This document shows, in pieces, positions 17,099 through 25,954 of a stretch of 55,690 bases of DNA. The DNA is from an uncultured Roseburia sp. (GTDB lineage Bacteria > Bacillota > Clostridia > Lachnospirales > Lachnospiraceae): assembly GCA_947088675.1 (NCBI GenBank), contig CAMUHN010000014.1, forward strand, positions 1-55,690, given 5' to 3'. How positions within the stretch are numbered: the first letter of the stretch is position 1; each line of letters starts with the position of its first letter. The position numbers and the translations under genes are program-made. Under the pieces are notes generated by a model that was not told the DNA's origin, did no database searches, and was given only the letters and a program-made list of their open reading frames with translations.

Positions 17099-18310
17099 TT
17101 ATAAAATGGTACGTACGACTTTGGGCTTATAGCCTTTTTTCTCCAGCGATTGGATGATCTGTTTTTTATGGGCCGTACCAAAGCTCTCCAGCGTAATCCG
17201 GAGTTCCACGGCTACGCTTCTGTTTGTTGTTACAAACTGATTATGCTCCAGTTTAATTACATTGCCCTGTTCGGCCGCAAGCGCCTGCGATACTTTCGCA
17301 AGTTCACCCGGTTTATCCGGCAGAAGTACCGATACGGTAAAAATACGGTCACGGAAAATGAGTCCCTGCTGTACAACGGACGACATGGTAATCACATCCA
17401 TATTTCCGCCGCTTAAGATCGCAACAATGCGCTTATCCTTTACATTCAGGTGCTTTAATGCCGCCACAGTCAAAAGTCCCGAATTTTCCACTACCATCTT
17501 ATGATTTTCCACCATATCCAAAAATGCGACAATCAACTCGTCGTCCTCTACGGTTATAATATCGTCCAGATTTTCCCGGATATATGGAAAAATCTGTGTT
17601 CCCGGCGTTTTGACCGCCGTTCCGTCTGCAATTGTGTTTACGCTCTCAAGTGTTGTCACTTTTCCTGCTTCAAATGAGGCCTGCATACAGTTTGCACCGG
17701 CTGGCTCCACTCCAATCACTTTTATATTTGGATTTAATAATTTTGCCAGCGTGGAAACACCGGTTGCCAGTCCGCCGCCGCCGATTGGAACAAGAATATA
17801 TTCCACCAGCGGCAGTTCTTTAAAAATCTCCATTGCAATGGTTCCCTGCCCGGTCGCAACCACAGGATCGTCAAACGGATGGATAAATGTGTATCCTTCT
17901 TTGTCGGCCAGCTCACAGGCTTTCTGAGCGGCCTCGTCATAGACGTCGCCATACAGGATCACTTCCGCCCCATACCCTTTCGTACGATTCACTTTGATTA
18001 ACGGCGTCGTTGTCGGCATTACGATCACCGCTTTGCATCCGTAACATTTTGCGGCATAGGCTACGCCCTGCGCATGATTTCCTGCGGATGCTGTGATAAG
18101 TCCTCTTTTGCGCTCTTCCTCCGAGAGCGTACTGATCTTATAATACGCTCCACGCACTTTATATGCCCCGGTAAACTGCATATTTTCCGGCTTTAACCAG
18201 ACTTTATTTCCGGTCTTGTCACTGAAGTAATCGCTGTATACCAGTTTCGTCTCCAGCGTGACTTCTCTTACTTTTTCGCTTGCCTCCTCAAATTGATCCA
18301 ATGTCAGCAT
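17099..18310 (-). CDS. ilvA: Threonine ammonia-lyase (threonine deaminase)
   Basis: A 403-residue PLP enzyme converting threonine to 2-oxobutanoate and ammonia. ATG at 18310 is chosen because GGGAGGAG stands 5 bases upstream; the frame continues open to 18343 inside ftsY. PLP-lysine lies in NMQFTGAYKVRGA, the phosphate loop is SAGNHAQGVAYAA, and IPIGGGGLATG is the glycine loop. The C-terminal ~75 residues form a single ACT domain (VLLPDKPGELAKVSQALA). Length and one ACT domain match the medium form (TIGR01127 type), which can serve isoleucine synthesis or threonine breakdown. It starts 16 bases after the ftsY stop, so it probably shares that transcript. Confidence 0.93.
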   Translation of the reverse strand: MLTLDQFEEASEKVREVTLETKLVYSDYFSDKTGNKVWLKPENMQFTGAYKVRGAYYKISTLSEEERKRGLITASAGNHAQGVAYAAKCYGCKAVIVMPTTTPLIKVNRTKGYGAEVILYGDVYDEAAQKACELADKEGYTFIHPFDDPVVATGQGTIAMEIFKELPLVEYILVPIGGGGLATGVSTLAKLLNPNIKVIGVEPAGANCMQASFEAGKVTTLESVNTIADGTAVKTPGTQIFPYIRENLDDIITVEDDELIVAFLDMVENHKMVVENSGLLTVAALKHLNVKDKRIVAILSGGNMDVITMSSVVQQGLIFRDRIFTVSVLLPDKPGELAKVSQALAAEQGNVIKLEHNQFVTTNRSVAVELRITLESFGTAHKKQIIQSLEKKGYKPKVVRTIL

Positions 18311-18326
18311 GTTACTCCTCCCTTTT

Positions 18327-19286
18327 CTATTCATTCCCGCCATCCTGCGGTTTTGAAAACAGCGCGTTCACAAACTCGTTGGCGTCAAATTTTTGCAGAT
18401 CTTCGATTGTTTCGCCTACACCGATATATTTCACCGGAATGCCAAGTTCGGAGTGGATCGCCACGGCTATGCCTCCTTTCGCCGTTCCGTCCATCTTAGT
18501 CAGGACAATTCCTGTGATATCTGCAACATCCGAAAATTCTTTCGCCTGCATCAGCGCATTCTGTCCTGTTGTTGCATCCAGTACAACAAGCGTTTCACGA
18601 AAAGCGTCCGGGTACTCTTTTTCCAGAATACGGTTAATTTTGCGAAGCTCTTCCATCAGATTTTTTTTGTTGTGGAGACGTCCGGCCGTATCGCATAAGA
18701 GCACATCCGCATTCCTGGCTTTCGCCGCCGCAACCGCATCATAGACAACTGCACCGGGATCCTGCCCCTCCTGGCCGCCGATCATATCAACCCCGGCGCG
18801 GTTTGCCCACTCCTGCAGCTGGTTTCCGGCTGCCGCACGAAAGGTATCGGCAGCCGCAATTACAACACGCTTTCCTTCGTCTTTTAATTTTCCGGCAAGT
18901 TTCCCGACCGAAGTCGTCTTTCCGACCCCGTTTACACCGATCACAAGAACTACTGATTTTTCCTGTTCAAACCGATATGCTGTCTCACCGACATCCATCT
19001 GCTCTTTAATGCTTGCAATCAAAAGCTCCTTGCACTCTGCGGGCTGTTTGATATGGTTTTCTTTCACTTTCTGACGCAGATTCTCTATGATCTCCTCTGT
19101 TGCCGCCACGCCGATATCCCCCATAATCAGCGTTTCCTCGATCTCCTCATAAAACTCCTCGTCAATTTTCGAAAAACCGGAAAATATGGAGTCAATTCCG
19201 GAAACAATATTGTCTCTTGTCTTGCTAAGTCCCGCTACAAGACGGCTGAAAAAACCTTTCTTCTCTTTTTTTTCTTTCTTTTCCAT
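18327..19286 (-). CDS. ftsY: Signal recognition particle receptor FtsY
   Basis: A 319-residue SRP receptor GTPase that docks ribosome-nascent chain complexes at the membrane. ATG at 19286 has AGGGAG 7 bases upstream. A short lysine-rich N-terminus (MEKKEKKEKKGFF) replaces the long acidic A domain of E. coli. The N domain is followed by the G domain with GVNGVGKTTSVGKLA (G1), DTFRAAA (G2), CDTAGRLHNKKNLM (G3), TKMDGTAKGG (G4) and the final GVGETIEDLQKFDANEFV. It overlaps nothing essential of smc and is in the usual smc-ftsY order. Confidence 0.96.
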   Translation of the reverse strand: MEKKEKKEKKGFFSRLVAGLSKTRDNIVSGIDSIFSGFSKIDEEFYEEIEETLIMGDIGVAATEEIIENLRQKVKENHIKQPAECKELLIASIKEQMDVGETAYRFEQEKSVVLVIGVNGVGKTTSVGKLAGKLKDEGKRVVIAAADTFRAAAGNQLQEWANRAGVDMIGGQEGQDPGAVVYDAVAAAKARNADVLLCDTAGRLHNKKNLMEELRKINRILEKEYPDAFRETLVVLDATTGQNALMQAKEFSDVADITGIVLTKMDGTAKGGIAVAIHSELGIPVKYIGVGETIEDLQKFDANEFVNALFSKPQDGGNE

Positions 19287-19300
19287 CGTTATTCTCCCTC

Positions 19301-22300
19301 TCACTGCTCCAGTTCATTTTCTATCAGATTGACTGACACCAGTGTCGAAACTCCTTTTTCCTGCATGGTAATTCCGTAAAGACGGTCTGCCGCTCCCATG
19401 GTACCGCGTCGGTGCGTAATGACAATGATCTGTGTATTCTTTGTCAGTTTCTGCAGATATTTTGCAAATCGGTCTACATTGGAGTCGTCTAACGCAGCCT
19501 CAATTTCATCCAGCAGACAAAACGGAGACGGTTTCAGATTTTGAATGGCAAACAGCAGTGAAATCGCCGTCAGCGCTTTCTCCCCTCCGGACATCTGCAT
19601 CTTATTCTGCAGCCATTTTCCCGGCGGCTGTGCAATGATACGAATCCCGCACTCTAAAATATCCTCGTCTTCCACCAGTTCCAGCGCGCCGCGTCCCCCT
19701 CCGAACAGTTCCTTAAACACTTTGTCAAATTCCCTCTGCATACGGGCAAATTCTTCCAGAAACTGTTTGCGCATTCCCGCGTCAAGTTCTTCTATAATTC
19801 CAAGCAGCGTTTTTTCCGCCTCCACAAGGTCGTCATGCTGCGTTTTCAAAAACTCATAGCGTTCCGATACCTCCTTATAATCCTCGATTGCATTGACGTT
19901 GACGTCGCCAAGCCCGCGTATCTCATCTTTGACCGCAGATACCATTTTTCGAAGCTCGGATAAATTTTTATATTCCCCGCAGCGCAATTCCATCGCCGCA
20001 TGAAGCGTCAGTTCATATTCCTGCCACATGTAGTTCGTCCTGCTCTCGCCCGCCTCCTCCAACTTTTCTTTCTGGCTGTTCAGACGAAAGATTTCCCGAT
20101 CCAGCTGTGCAATATGACCGGAAACCTCCTCGCGCTTCTGAAAAAAACTCCTGTGCCCGGCCTGCAGCTGTTCCCTTTGCTCTGTGGCGTCCTTTAATTC
20201 GGTTGTAAGACGTTCCTGTTCCTCATTGGATGCGGCAATCGCTTTCTGGATTTCCTCAATCTCACTCCTCTTTTTCTCTGCCTCCCCTTTCGCTGTCTCT
20301 GCCTCATTGACAAAATTTTCTTTCTCTCTTTGAAAGTGCGATAATTCGCCCCGGATTCGCGTCAGGTTTGTATCCGCAAACTCTGCTTTCTGCCGCAATC
20401 CGGCTTCTGTGAGCTGCGCAGCAGAGGCTTCTTTCTGTACGGCTTCCTCTTTTTTACCGTATTCCGCCAACATTTTCTCCAGCTCTTCGCTATCACCTGC
20501 AAGCTGCTCTTCCCGCAATTTGGCAGACTCCATCTCCTGTGCGATTTTTTCTTTATTTTCTCTGATCTCTGCCAGCTGCTTTTCAAGATCGCTGCTCTCC
20601 GCCCTTAAGCCTAAACAAAACGCCTCGCTCTCACTTTTTTGTTCCGCCGCCCTGTCTGCGTTCATCTGGGCCGTATTCTGCTCAATATACTGCGCCTGCA
20701 GTTCCTTTCTGTTCTTCTCTGTCAATCCGGCCAGATCCTCAAGCTTTTTTTTGATCCCGCCCAAATCTTTCTGTTTTATGGACACATCTTTTCCCAGGCT
20801 TTTTATGGACGTTTCCAGTTCTTCAATCTCGCGGTTCCTTGCAAGCAGACTGCCCGTATTTTTAAATGCGCCGCCGGTCATGGATCCGCCGGGGCTTAAC
20901 GATTCTCCCTCAAGTGTGACAATGGAGAGCGCATAGCGGTATTTTTTTGCAAGCGCAGTCGCTTTGTCGATATCCGTAACAACAACTGTCCGTCCCAGCA
21001 GATAAGACAACACGCCGCTGTATTTTTCATCCGCAGTCACAAGCGTATTCGCAAGCCCAATAACGCCGTCTTCTTTTAATGCGTCCGGATTGGAAAAAGA
21101 CTGATTTCCTTTTACGCTCGTCAGCGGAAGAAATGTCGCACGGCCATAGCGGTTCTGTTTTAAAAAAGCAATCATCTGCTTTGCTGTCTGTTCGTCTTCT
21201 GTGACAATGTTCTGAATTCTGCCGCCGAGCGCTGTCTCAATCGCCGTCTCATATTTTTGTCCGACCTGAATCAGGTCGGAGACAACGCCTAAAATACCGG
21301 GTGTTTTCGCCCTCTGCTCCATCACGCGCCGTATACTGCTTCCGTAGCCGTCATACCGCTCCGCGATATTTTTTAAAAACTCCAGTCTTGACTGCGCCTT
21401 GTGAAATTTCGCAACTGCCTGTTCTAACTGCTGCTCTGTCTCCTGCGCCTTTTTGCGCAGTTCCCGCTCCTTTTTTTCATTGTCGGCTGCCTCTCCCTTT
21501 AAAGATTCTATTTTCCTGTTTACTTCCTCTAACTTTTTCCTGGAAGCCAGCAGAACGTTTTCAAAATCCGCATCCTGCGTTCTGTGATCAATCAGCTGCT
21601 TTGTCAGCTGCGCTTTTCGAATGTTAATCTGTTCGAGCATGGTGTCGTAATGCTGTTGTCCGGCTTTCACAGATGCTTTCCTGTTTAACAGGCCGATCAT
21701 CTCACTTTTTCCCTGTTCCATCTGTTCACTGCATTTTCTGATCTCTTCCTGCAGTGCTGCAAGTTTTCCGGCACATCGCCTGCTCTCCTCCAGCGACTTT
21801 TCCAGCTCCTGTCCGATTTGTTCACGCTCGCGCTCATATTCAAAAAGCGACCGCTCACGCTCCTCCTTTTCTCTGTCGATGTCGAGGAGACGGCTCTTAA
21901 AATGCTCGTCCGTCAATTTTGCCGAGCGAATCTGCTCGTTTAATACATTGATCTGCCCTTCCAGCTTTCCTTTCAGAAGCGTCGACTCGCTCAACCTGTC
22001 CCGCAGCATATTCTGTTTTTCTTCAAGCGCCGTAAGACTCTGTTCCAGTCTGTCATACTCTGCCTTAATCTGCTCATACAAAGTATTCGCTTCTTTTAAT
22101 TCGCGGTCTGCAATCTCATATTTCTCCGAAACCTCATTCTGTTCTTTTTTTAACTGCTCCGCTTCCAGCAGAAAGGCATTGACATCCAGCGTTTTTAATT
22201 CTTCTTTCTTCTTCAGATAAGTACGCGCTTTCTCAGCCTGCTTTTCCAGCGGGCCGACCTGACGCTCCAGCTCGCTTAAGATATCGTTGACGCGCACAAG

Positions 22301-22861
22301 ATTATCCTGCTCGCTTTCCAGTTTTTTCTGTGCCGCCGCTTTTCTCTTTTTGTATTTGACAATGCCGGCCGCCTCATCAAACAGCTCGCGCCGCTCATCC
22401 GGTTTTCCGTTCAGGATGCGCTCGACCTGGCCCTGGCCGATCAGGGAATACCCCTCTTTTCCGATTCCGGTATCGTAAAACAGCTCTGTCACATCTTTTA
22501 ACCGGCAGGCGCTGCCGTTCATCAGATATTCGCTCTCCCCGGAACGATAGACGCGCCTGGCGACTGTCACTTCTTCATAATCCACGGCAAGTTTATGATC
22601 CGAATTATCCATGGTAATCGCGACATAGGCATAGCTTAAGGGCTTTCTTGTCTCTGTCCCGGAAAAAATAATATCCTGCATACTTGCGCCGCGCAGCTGC
22701 TTTGCGCTCTGCTCGCCAAGCACCCAGCGCACGGCATCGCCGACGTTGCTTTTTCCGCTTCCGTTTGGCCCCACAATCCCGGTGATTCCATTGTGAAATT
22801 CAAATACAATCTTATTTGCAAACGATTTAAAGCCTGCCACTTCAATGCTCTTTAAATACAT
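19301..22861 (-). CDS. smc: Chromosome segregation ATPase SMC
   Basis: A 1186-residue condensin subunit acting with ScpA/ScpB (not in this window). Walker A GPNGSGKSNVGDAVRWVLG is at residues about 32-50. Coiled coils run from about 170 to 500 and 680 to 1000; the hinge lies between (VSDLIQVGQKYETAIETALG to PGGSMTGG). The C-terminal lobe has the signature MSGGEKALTAISLLFAI and Walker B FCLLDEIEAALDD. Length is normal and no interruption is seen. It starts 26 bases after the rnc stop. Confidence 0.97.
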   Translation of the reverse strand: MYLKSIEVAGFKSFANKIVFEFHNGITGIVGPNGSGKSNVGDAVRWVLGEQSAKQLRGASMQDIIFSGTETRKPLSYAYVAITMDNSDHKLAVDYEEVTVARRVYRSGESEYLMNGSACRLKDVTELFYDTGIGKEGYSLIGQGQVERILNGKPDERRELFDEAAGIVKYKKRKAAAQKKLESEQDNLVRVNDILSELERQVGPLEKQAEKARTYLKKKEELKTLDVNAFLLEAEQLKKEQNEVSEKYEIADRELKEANTLYEQIKAEYDRLEQSLTALEEKQNMLRDRLSESTLLKGKLEGQINVLNEQIRSAKLTDEHFKSRLLDIDREKEERERSLFEYEREREQIGQELEKSLEESRRCAGKLAALQEEIRKCSEQMEQGKSEMIGLLNRKASVKAGQQHYDTMLEQINIRKAQLTKQLIDHRTQDADFENVLLASRKKLEEVNRKIESLKGEAADNEKKERELRKKAQETEQQLEQAVAKFHKAQSRLEFLKNIAERYDGYGSSIRRVMEQRAKTPGILGVVSDLIQVGQKYETAIETALGGRIQNIVTEDEQTAKQMIAFLKQNRYGRATFLPLTSVKGNQSFSNPDALKEDGVIGLANTLVTADEKYSGVLSYLLGRTVVVTDIDKATALAKKYRYALSIVTLEGESLSPGGSMTGGAFKNTGSLLARNREIEELETSIKSLGKDVSIKQKDLGGIKKKLEDLAGLTEKNRKELQAQYIEQNTAQMNADRAAEQKSESEAFCLGLRAESSDLEKQLAEIRENKEKIAQEMESAKLREEQLAGDSEELEKMLAEYGKKEEAVQKEASAAQLTEAGLRQKAEFADTNLTRIRGELSHFQREKENFVNEAETAKGEAEKKRSEIEEIQKAIAASNEEQERLTTELKDATEQREQLQAGHRSFFQKREEVSGHIAQLDREIFRLNSQKEKLEEAGESRTNYMWQEYELTLHAAMELRCGEYKNLSELRKMVSAVKDEIRGLGDVNVNAIEDYKEVSERYEFLKTQHDDLVEAEKTLLGIIEELDAGMRKQFLEEFARMQREFDKVFKELFGGGRGALELVEDEDILECGIRIIAQPPGKWLQNKMQMSGGEKALTAISLLFAIQNLKPSPFCLLDEIEAALDDSNVDRFAKYLQKLTKNTQIIVITHRRGTMGAADRLYGITMQEKGVSTLVSVNLIENELEQ

Positions 22862-22887
22862 AAATGATTCTCCAGTTTTCTGATACC

Positions 22888-23583
22888 TTATCCCTGCAGC
22901 GGATTTTTCTTAAGAAACAGAAGCGCCTGATACGCCGCATCCTGTTCCGCCGCTTTTTTGGAATGTCCGTCACCCTTTCCGATCACTTTATCCCCAAGTT
23001 TTACCTCCACATAGAACATTTTATTGTGGTCAGGTCCATCCTCCCCCAGCAGATTATAGTGCAGTGATTTTTCATGATTTCCCTGCACAATCTCCTGCAG
23101 GCTGGATTTACTGTCATAAAACAGCTTTTTATGATCAATATCCGTCAGAATAAACTTTTCGACAAATTTTTTTGCCTCAAAAAATCCGCCGTCCAGATAA
23201 ATGGCGCCGATTAACGCTTCCAGCGCATCCGAATTTACAGACTTGCGTCCTCTCCCTCCTGTGGCATCTTCCCCTTTCCCCAGCAATAAATATTTGCCAA
23301 GATCTATCTCTCCTGCGGAAAACGCGAGCGTCGGCTCACAGACAAGGCTTGCGCGCAGCTTTGTCAGATCTCCCTCCGGCATATTTGGATAGTTCAGGTA
23401 AAGATATTCGCTGGATGTCACTTCCAAAACGGCATCTCCCAAAAATTCCAGTCTCTCGTTATCCGAAAATTTCTTCATAAATTTCTCATTGGCATAAGAA
23501 CTGTGTGTCATTGCCTGGCGAAGCAGCCCTCTCTTTTTAAAATGATAACCAATCCGGTCTTCCAGCTCATCTAAAAACGACAT
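22888..23583 (-). CDS. rnc: Ribonuclease III
   Basis: A 231-residue double-stranded-RNA endonuclease used in rRNA processing. The catalytic signature NERLEFLGDAVLEV and the second acidic cluster SDALEALIGAIYLDGG carry the four metal-binding acidic residues. A double-stranded RNA-binding domain occupies about residues 160-228 (SLQEIVQG through DGHSKKAAEQDAAYQAL). ATG at 23583 follows GGAGGG closely; an in-frame GTG upstream (23598) would include that ribosome site and is less likely. Order acpP-rnc-smc is the canonical Firmicutes block. Confidence 0.96.
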   Translation of the reverse strand: MSFLDELEDRIGYHFKKRGLLRQAMTHSSYANEKFMKKFSDNERLEFLGDAVLEVTSSEYLYLNYPNMPEGDLTKLRASLVCEPTLAFSAGEIDLGKYLLLGKGEDATGGRGRKSVNSDALEALIGAIYLDGGFFEAKKFVEKFILTDIDHKKLFYDSKSSLQEIVQGNHEKSLHYNLLGEDGPDHNKMFYVEVKLGDKVIGKGDGHSKKAAEQDAAYQALLFLKKNPLQG

Positions 23584-23720
23584 AATCCCTCCGTTCACTC
23601 ACATTGCGTTTTTCCTGACAGAAAAGAGGGCTTTTCTTACGCCACACACCCGTATGATTTAAGAAAAACCCCCAGACATCATTCCATATGTGATTCGTCA
23701 AATATTGCGGCAGACAGATC

Positions 23721-23957
23721 TTACTGCACACCAAGCGCATTTTTAATTTCCTCCACGGCATCCGAAACCGTAGTGATGCGCTCCGCATCCTCGTTATTGA
23801 TCTCGATATCAAATTCTTCTTCAATGCCCATGATAATCTGAAAGATATCAAGAGAATCAGCGCCGAGATCGTCAACAAATGTCGTATCCATCGCAATCTC
23901 CGCCTCGTCAACGTTTAACACATCCGCAATGATCTTTTTGAGTTTTTCAATTTCCAT
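23721..23957 (-). CDS. acpP: Acyl carrier protein
   Basis: A 78-residue acidic four-helix carrier for fatty acid synthesis. The phosphopantetheine attachment site is Ser35 in DDLGADSLDIFQ. ATG at 23957 (MEIEKLKKII) is chosen because it gives the normal ACP N-terminus and has GAGG 6 bases upstream; an earlier in-frame start would overlap the plsX stop. The first genes of the plsX operon are thus acyl-phosphate synthesis and its carrier. About 137 bases with no evident structure separate it from rnc. Confidence 0.95.
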   Translation of the reverse strand: MEIEKLKKIIADVLNVDEAEIAMDTTFVDDLGADSLDIFQIIMGIEEEFDIEINNEDAERITTVSDAVEEIKNALGVQ

Positions 23958-23965
23958 GCTTGTCC

Positions 23966-25000
23966 TCATTTCTGTTCTTTGGAAGAACTTATAATATTTT
24001 CTTTTATCTTTCCGTTAATATCCTGCTCTTTGAATGTGATGCACTGGAAGATGGAGTTTGTAATTTCCTGTGCCTTAGAACTCCCATGCGTCTTTACGAC
24101 CAGCCCGTTTAACCCAAGCAACGGCGCTCCTCCGTACTGAGAAGAATCAAATGCTTTTAATGTCGATTTTAAAGACGGAAGCGCAAGGGCCGCCCCGATT
24201 TTGCTGCGGAGTGTGCTCGTCATGCCCTTTTTTATCACATCAATCAATGTGGAACTCAGTCCTTCGTATAATTTTAAGATTACATTGCCCACAAAAGCCT
24301 CGCAGACAATCACATCCGCCTCGCCGCGCGGAATCTCACGCGCCTCGATGCCGCCGACAAAATGAATAGCGGGACACTCCTTGAGCAGCGGAAATGTTTC
24401 TTTGACCAGAGCATTTCCCTTTTCTTCCTCTGCACCTATATTTACGATCGCAACTCTCGGTTTTTTAATTCCGAGTACGTTTTCCATATAAATCGAACCC
24501 ATATTGGCAAACTGCAGAAGATGCACGGCGCGCGCGTCCACATTTGCACCGCAGTCAATCAGCAGCGATACTCCTTTTTCGGTAGGAATCAGCGGCGCTA
24601 ACGGCGGTCGTCCGACCCCCTTGATTCTTCCGACAATCACCTGCCCGCCAACCAGAATGGCGCCGGAACTGCCCGCTGAGACAAATGCATCCGCCTCTTT
24701 TTTACTGACCAGATCCATCCCGATGACAATAGAGGACTGCTTCTTCTTTCGGATCGCATTGACCGGCGGCTCCGCTGTCTCAATCACTTCCTCGGCGTGT
24801 ACAATCTCAATCTGTTCTTTCGGATAGCTGTATTTTGCCAGTTCTTTTTTTATGACATCCTGCTGCCCTACCAGAAATACTTTGATATCGTCTCTTGCCG
24901 AAACTGCGTCGATTGCTCCTTTCACCGGCTCCACCGGGGCATAATCGCCGCCCATCACATCAAGCGCGACTTTTGTCGTTTCATGACCGCCCTGCTGCAT
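23966..25000 (-). CDS. plsX: Phosphate acyltransferase PlsX
   Basis: A 344-residue enzyme that converts acyl-ACP to acyl-phosphate for the PlsY route to lysophosphatidate. The N-terminal VALDVMGGDYAPVEPVKGA and the central SSGAILVGGQVIVGRIKGVGRP and DCGANVDARAVHLLQFANMG are family hallmarks. ATG at 25000 has GGAGG 7 bases upstream. It is the first gene of the operon behind a good promoter; the rpmF/DUF177 genes that often precede it are absent here. Confidence 0.95.
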   Translation of the reverse strand: MQQGGHETTKVALDVMGGDYAPVEPVKGAIDAVSARDDIKVFLVGQQDVIKKELAKYSYPKEQIEIVHAEEVIETAEPPVNAIRKKKQSSIVIGMDLVSKKEADAFVSAGSSGAILVGGQVIVGRIKGVGRPPLAPLIPTEKGVSLLIDCGANVDARAVHLLQFANMGSIYMENVLGIKKPRVAIVNIGAEEEKGNALVKETFPLLKECPAIHFVGGIEAREIPRGEADVIVCEAFVGNVILKLYEGLSSTLIDVIKKGMTSTLRSKIGAALALPSLKSTLKAFDSSQYGGAPLLGLNGLVVKTHGSSKAQEITNSIFQCITFKEQDINGKIKENIISSSKEQK

Positions 25001-25071
25001 ATCAATCCTCCGTTCCCGAAGCGTATCCGCCCCGGTTTTTGTTTACTCCTGCTGCTACTTCAAACAGTTTC

Positions 25072-25100
25072 AATATACTATAAGTCCCTGCATAAATCAA
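25072..25100 (-). promoter_or_regulatory. Sigma-A promoter of the plsX operon
   Basis: TTGATT (25095-25100) and TATATT (25072-25077) with a 17-base spacer on the minus strand, about 70 bases upstream of the plsX ATG. I found no clear FapR-type operator. The same gap holds a small CGGCC/GGCCG hairpin near 25155 without a T-run. Confidence 0.65.
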
Positions 25101-25173
25101 TACAAAAATTTCCTGTCAGACTCCGATGTCTGCTGCCGGCTGCCATTTTCGGCCAAAAGGCCGCTCATACCAA

Positions 25174-25824
25174 TTATTGATATTCTCTGTTCCGCTCTTT
25201 TTCGGCCTCTATATCTTCCTCTGACATATATTTTTGAAAGATGCGCTCCAGTGTCTCGTTCAGGCAGATCATATAGCCCGCCGGTATGATTACGATCAGC
25301 TCCGGAAGCAGATAGACAAGAAAGCAGGCAAACGCAAATAACACAAGAATGACAACTGACCAGATCAAATGCCCGATTGCCATGACTGCGGTGTTGCGGA
25401 AGATTCGCTTCAATCCATCCTCAAATCTTGAAATGTAGGCAAATATGTAATTCGCCCAGATCGCCAACAGCGCAAGCAGTACATAAAACGCAGGATAAAT
25501 GGAACCGACTGTCTCCCCCGACTCGGCAAACTGGCGCATAATATAGATATCCTCCCCGAACAGCGCTGCAATTGCAGCAATAATCAGCCATGCAATCGTA
25601 GCCTGTTTAAAGTTCGCACGGAATCCATGCCAGTATTCTGTCCATACGTAGCTTCTGTTGTGCATAATCACTTTATTGATCGCATAATATAATCCCGACG
25701 TTGCAGCCCCCGCTGTAAACAGGGGAATACAGCTGATTGCCCAGAGGATGCTTAAGGCGCAGCAGTCTACCAGTTTGCTTAAGGTACGGAAAAATTTATT
25801 CTCCAGATTGAATAATCCACTCAT
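25174..25824 (-). CDS. DUF624 (YesL-like) membrane protein
   Basis: A 216-residue integral membrane protein with four to six hydrophobic helices (for example ALSILWAISCIPLFTAGAATSGLYYAI, ATIAWLIIAAIAALFG, LIWSVVILVLFAFACFLVYLLPELIVIIPAGYMI) and a charged cytoplasmic tail (YMSEEDIEAEKERNREYQ). LFTAGAATSGLYYA is the N-terminal DUF624/YesL signature. Relatives often sit beside carbohydrate ABC transporters or two-component systems in Firmicutes; here no such neighbour is visible, and function is unknown. AGGTGG precedes the ATG by about 7 bases. Confidence 0.85.
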   Translation of the reverse strand: MSGLFNLENKFFRTLSKLVDCCALSILWAISCIPLFTAGAATSGLYYAINKVIMHNRSYVWTEYWHGFRANFKQATIAWLIIAAIAALFGEDIYIMRQFAESGETVGSIYPAFYVLLALLAIWANYIFAYISRFEDGLKRIFRNTAVMAIGHLIWSVVILVLFAFACFLVYLLPELIVIIPAGYMICLNETLERIFQKYMSEEDIEAEKERNREYQ

Positions 25825-25954
25825 CCTGTATCCACCTTTCTTCTCATTCCAATAAGCTCTATACTAACATGACAGGAAAGTTTTTTCAAGGGAATTTCCG
25901 TATCTCCTCTGCACTTTCTGTAACAGTTCAGCCTTCGTCTTCACTGTTACCACC

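Noticed and set aside
23567-23911. Minus-strand 114-codon frame over acpP
   Set aside because: Out-of-frame shadow of acpP with highly basic, unstructured composition.
25920-25950. GTAACAGT/ACTGTTAC inverted repeat after cobA-hemD as a terminator
   Set aside because: The loop is 15 bases and no T-run follows on the minus strand; it may be an operator or chance.
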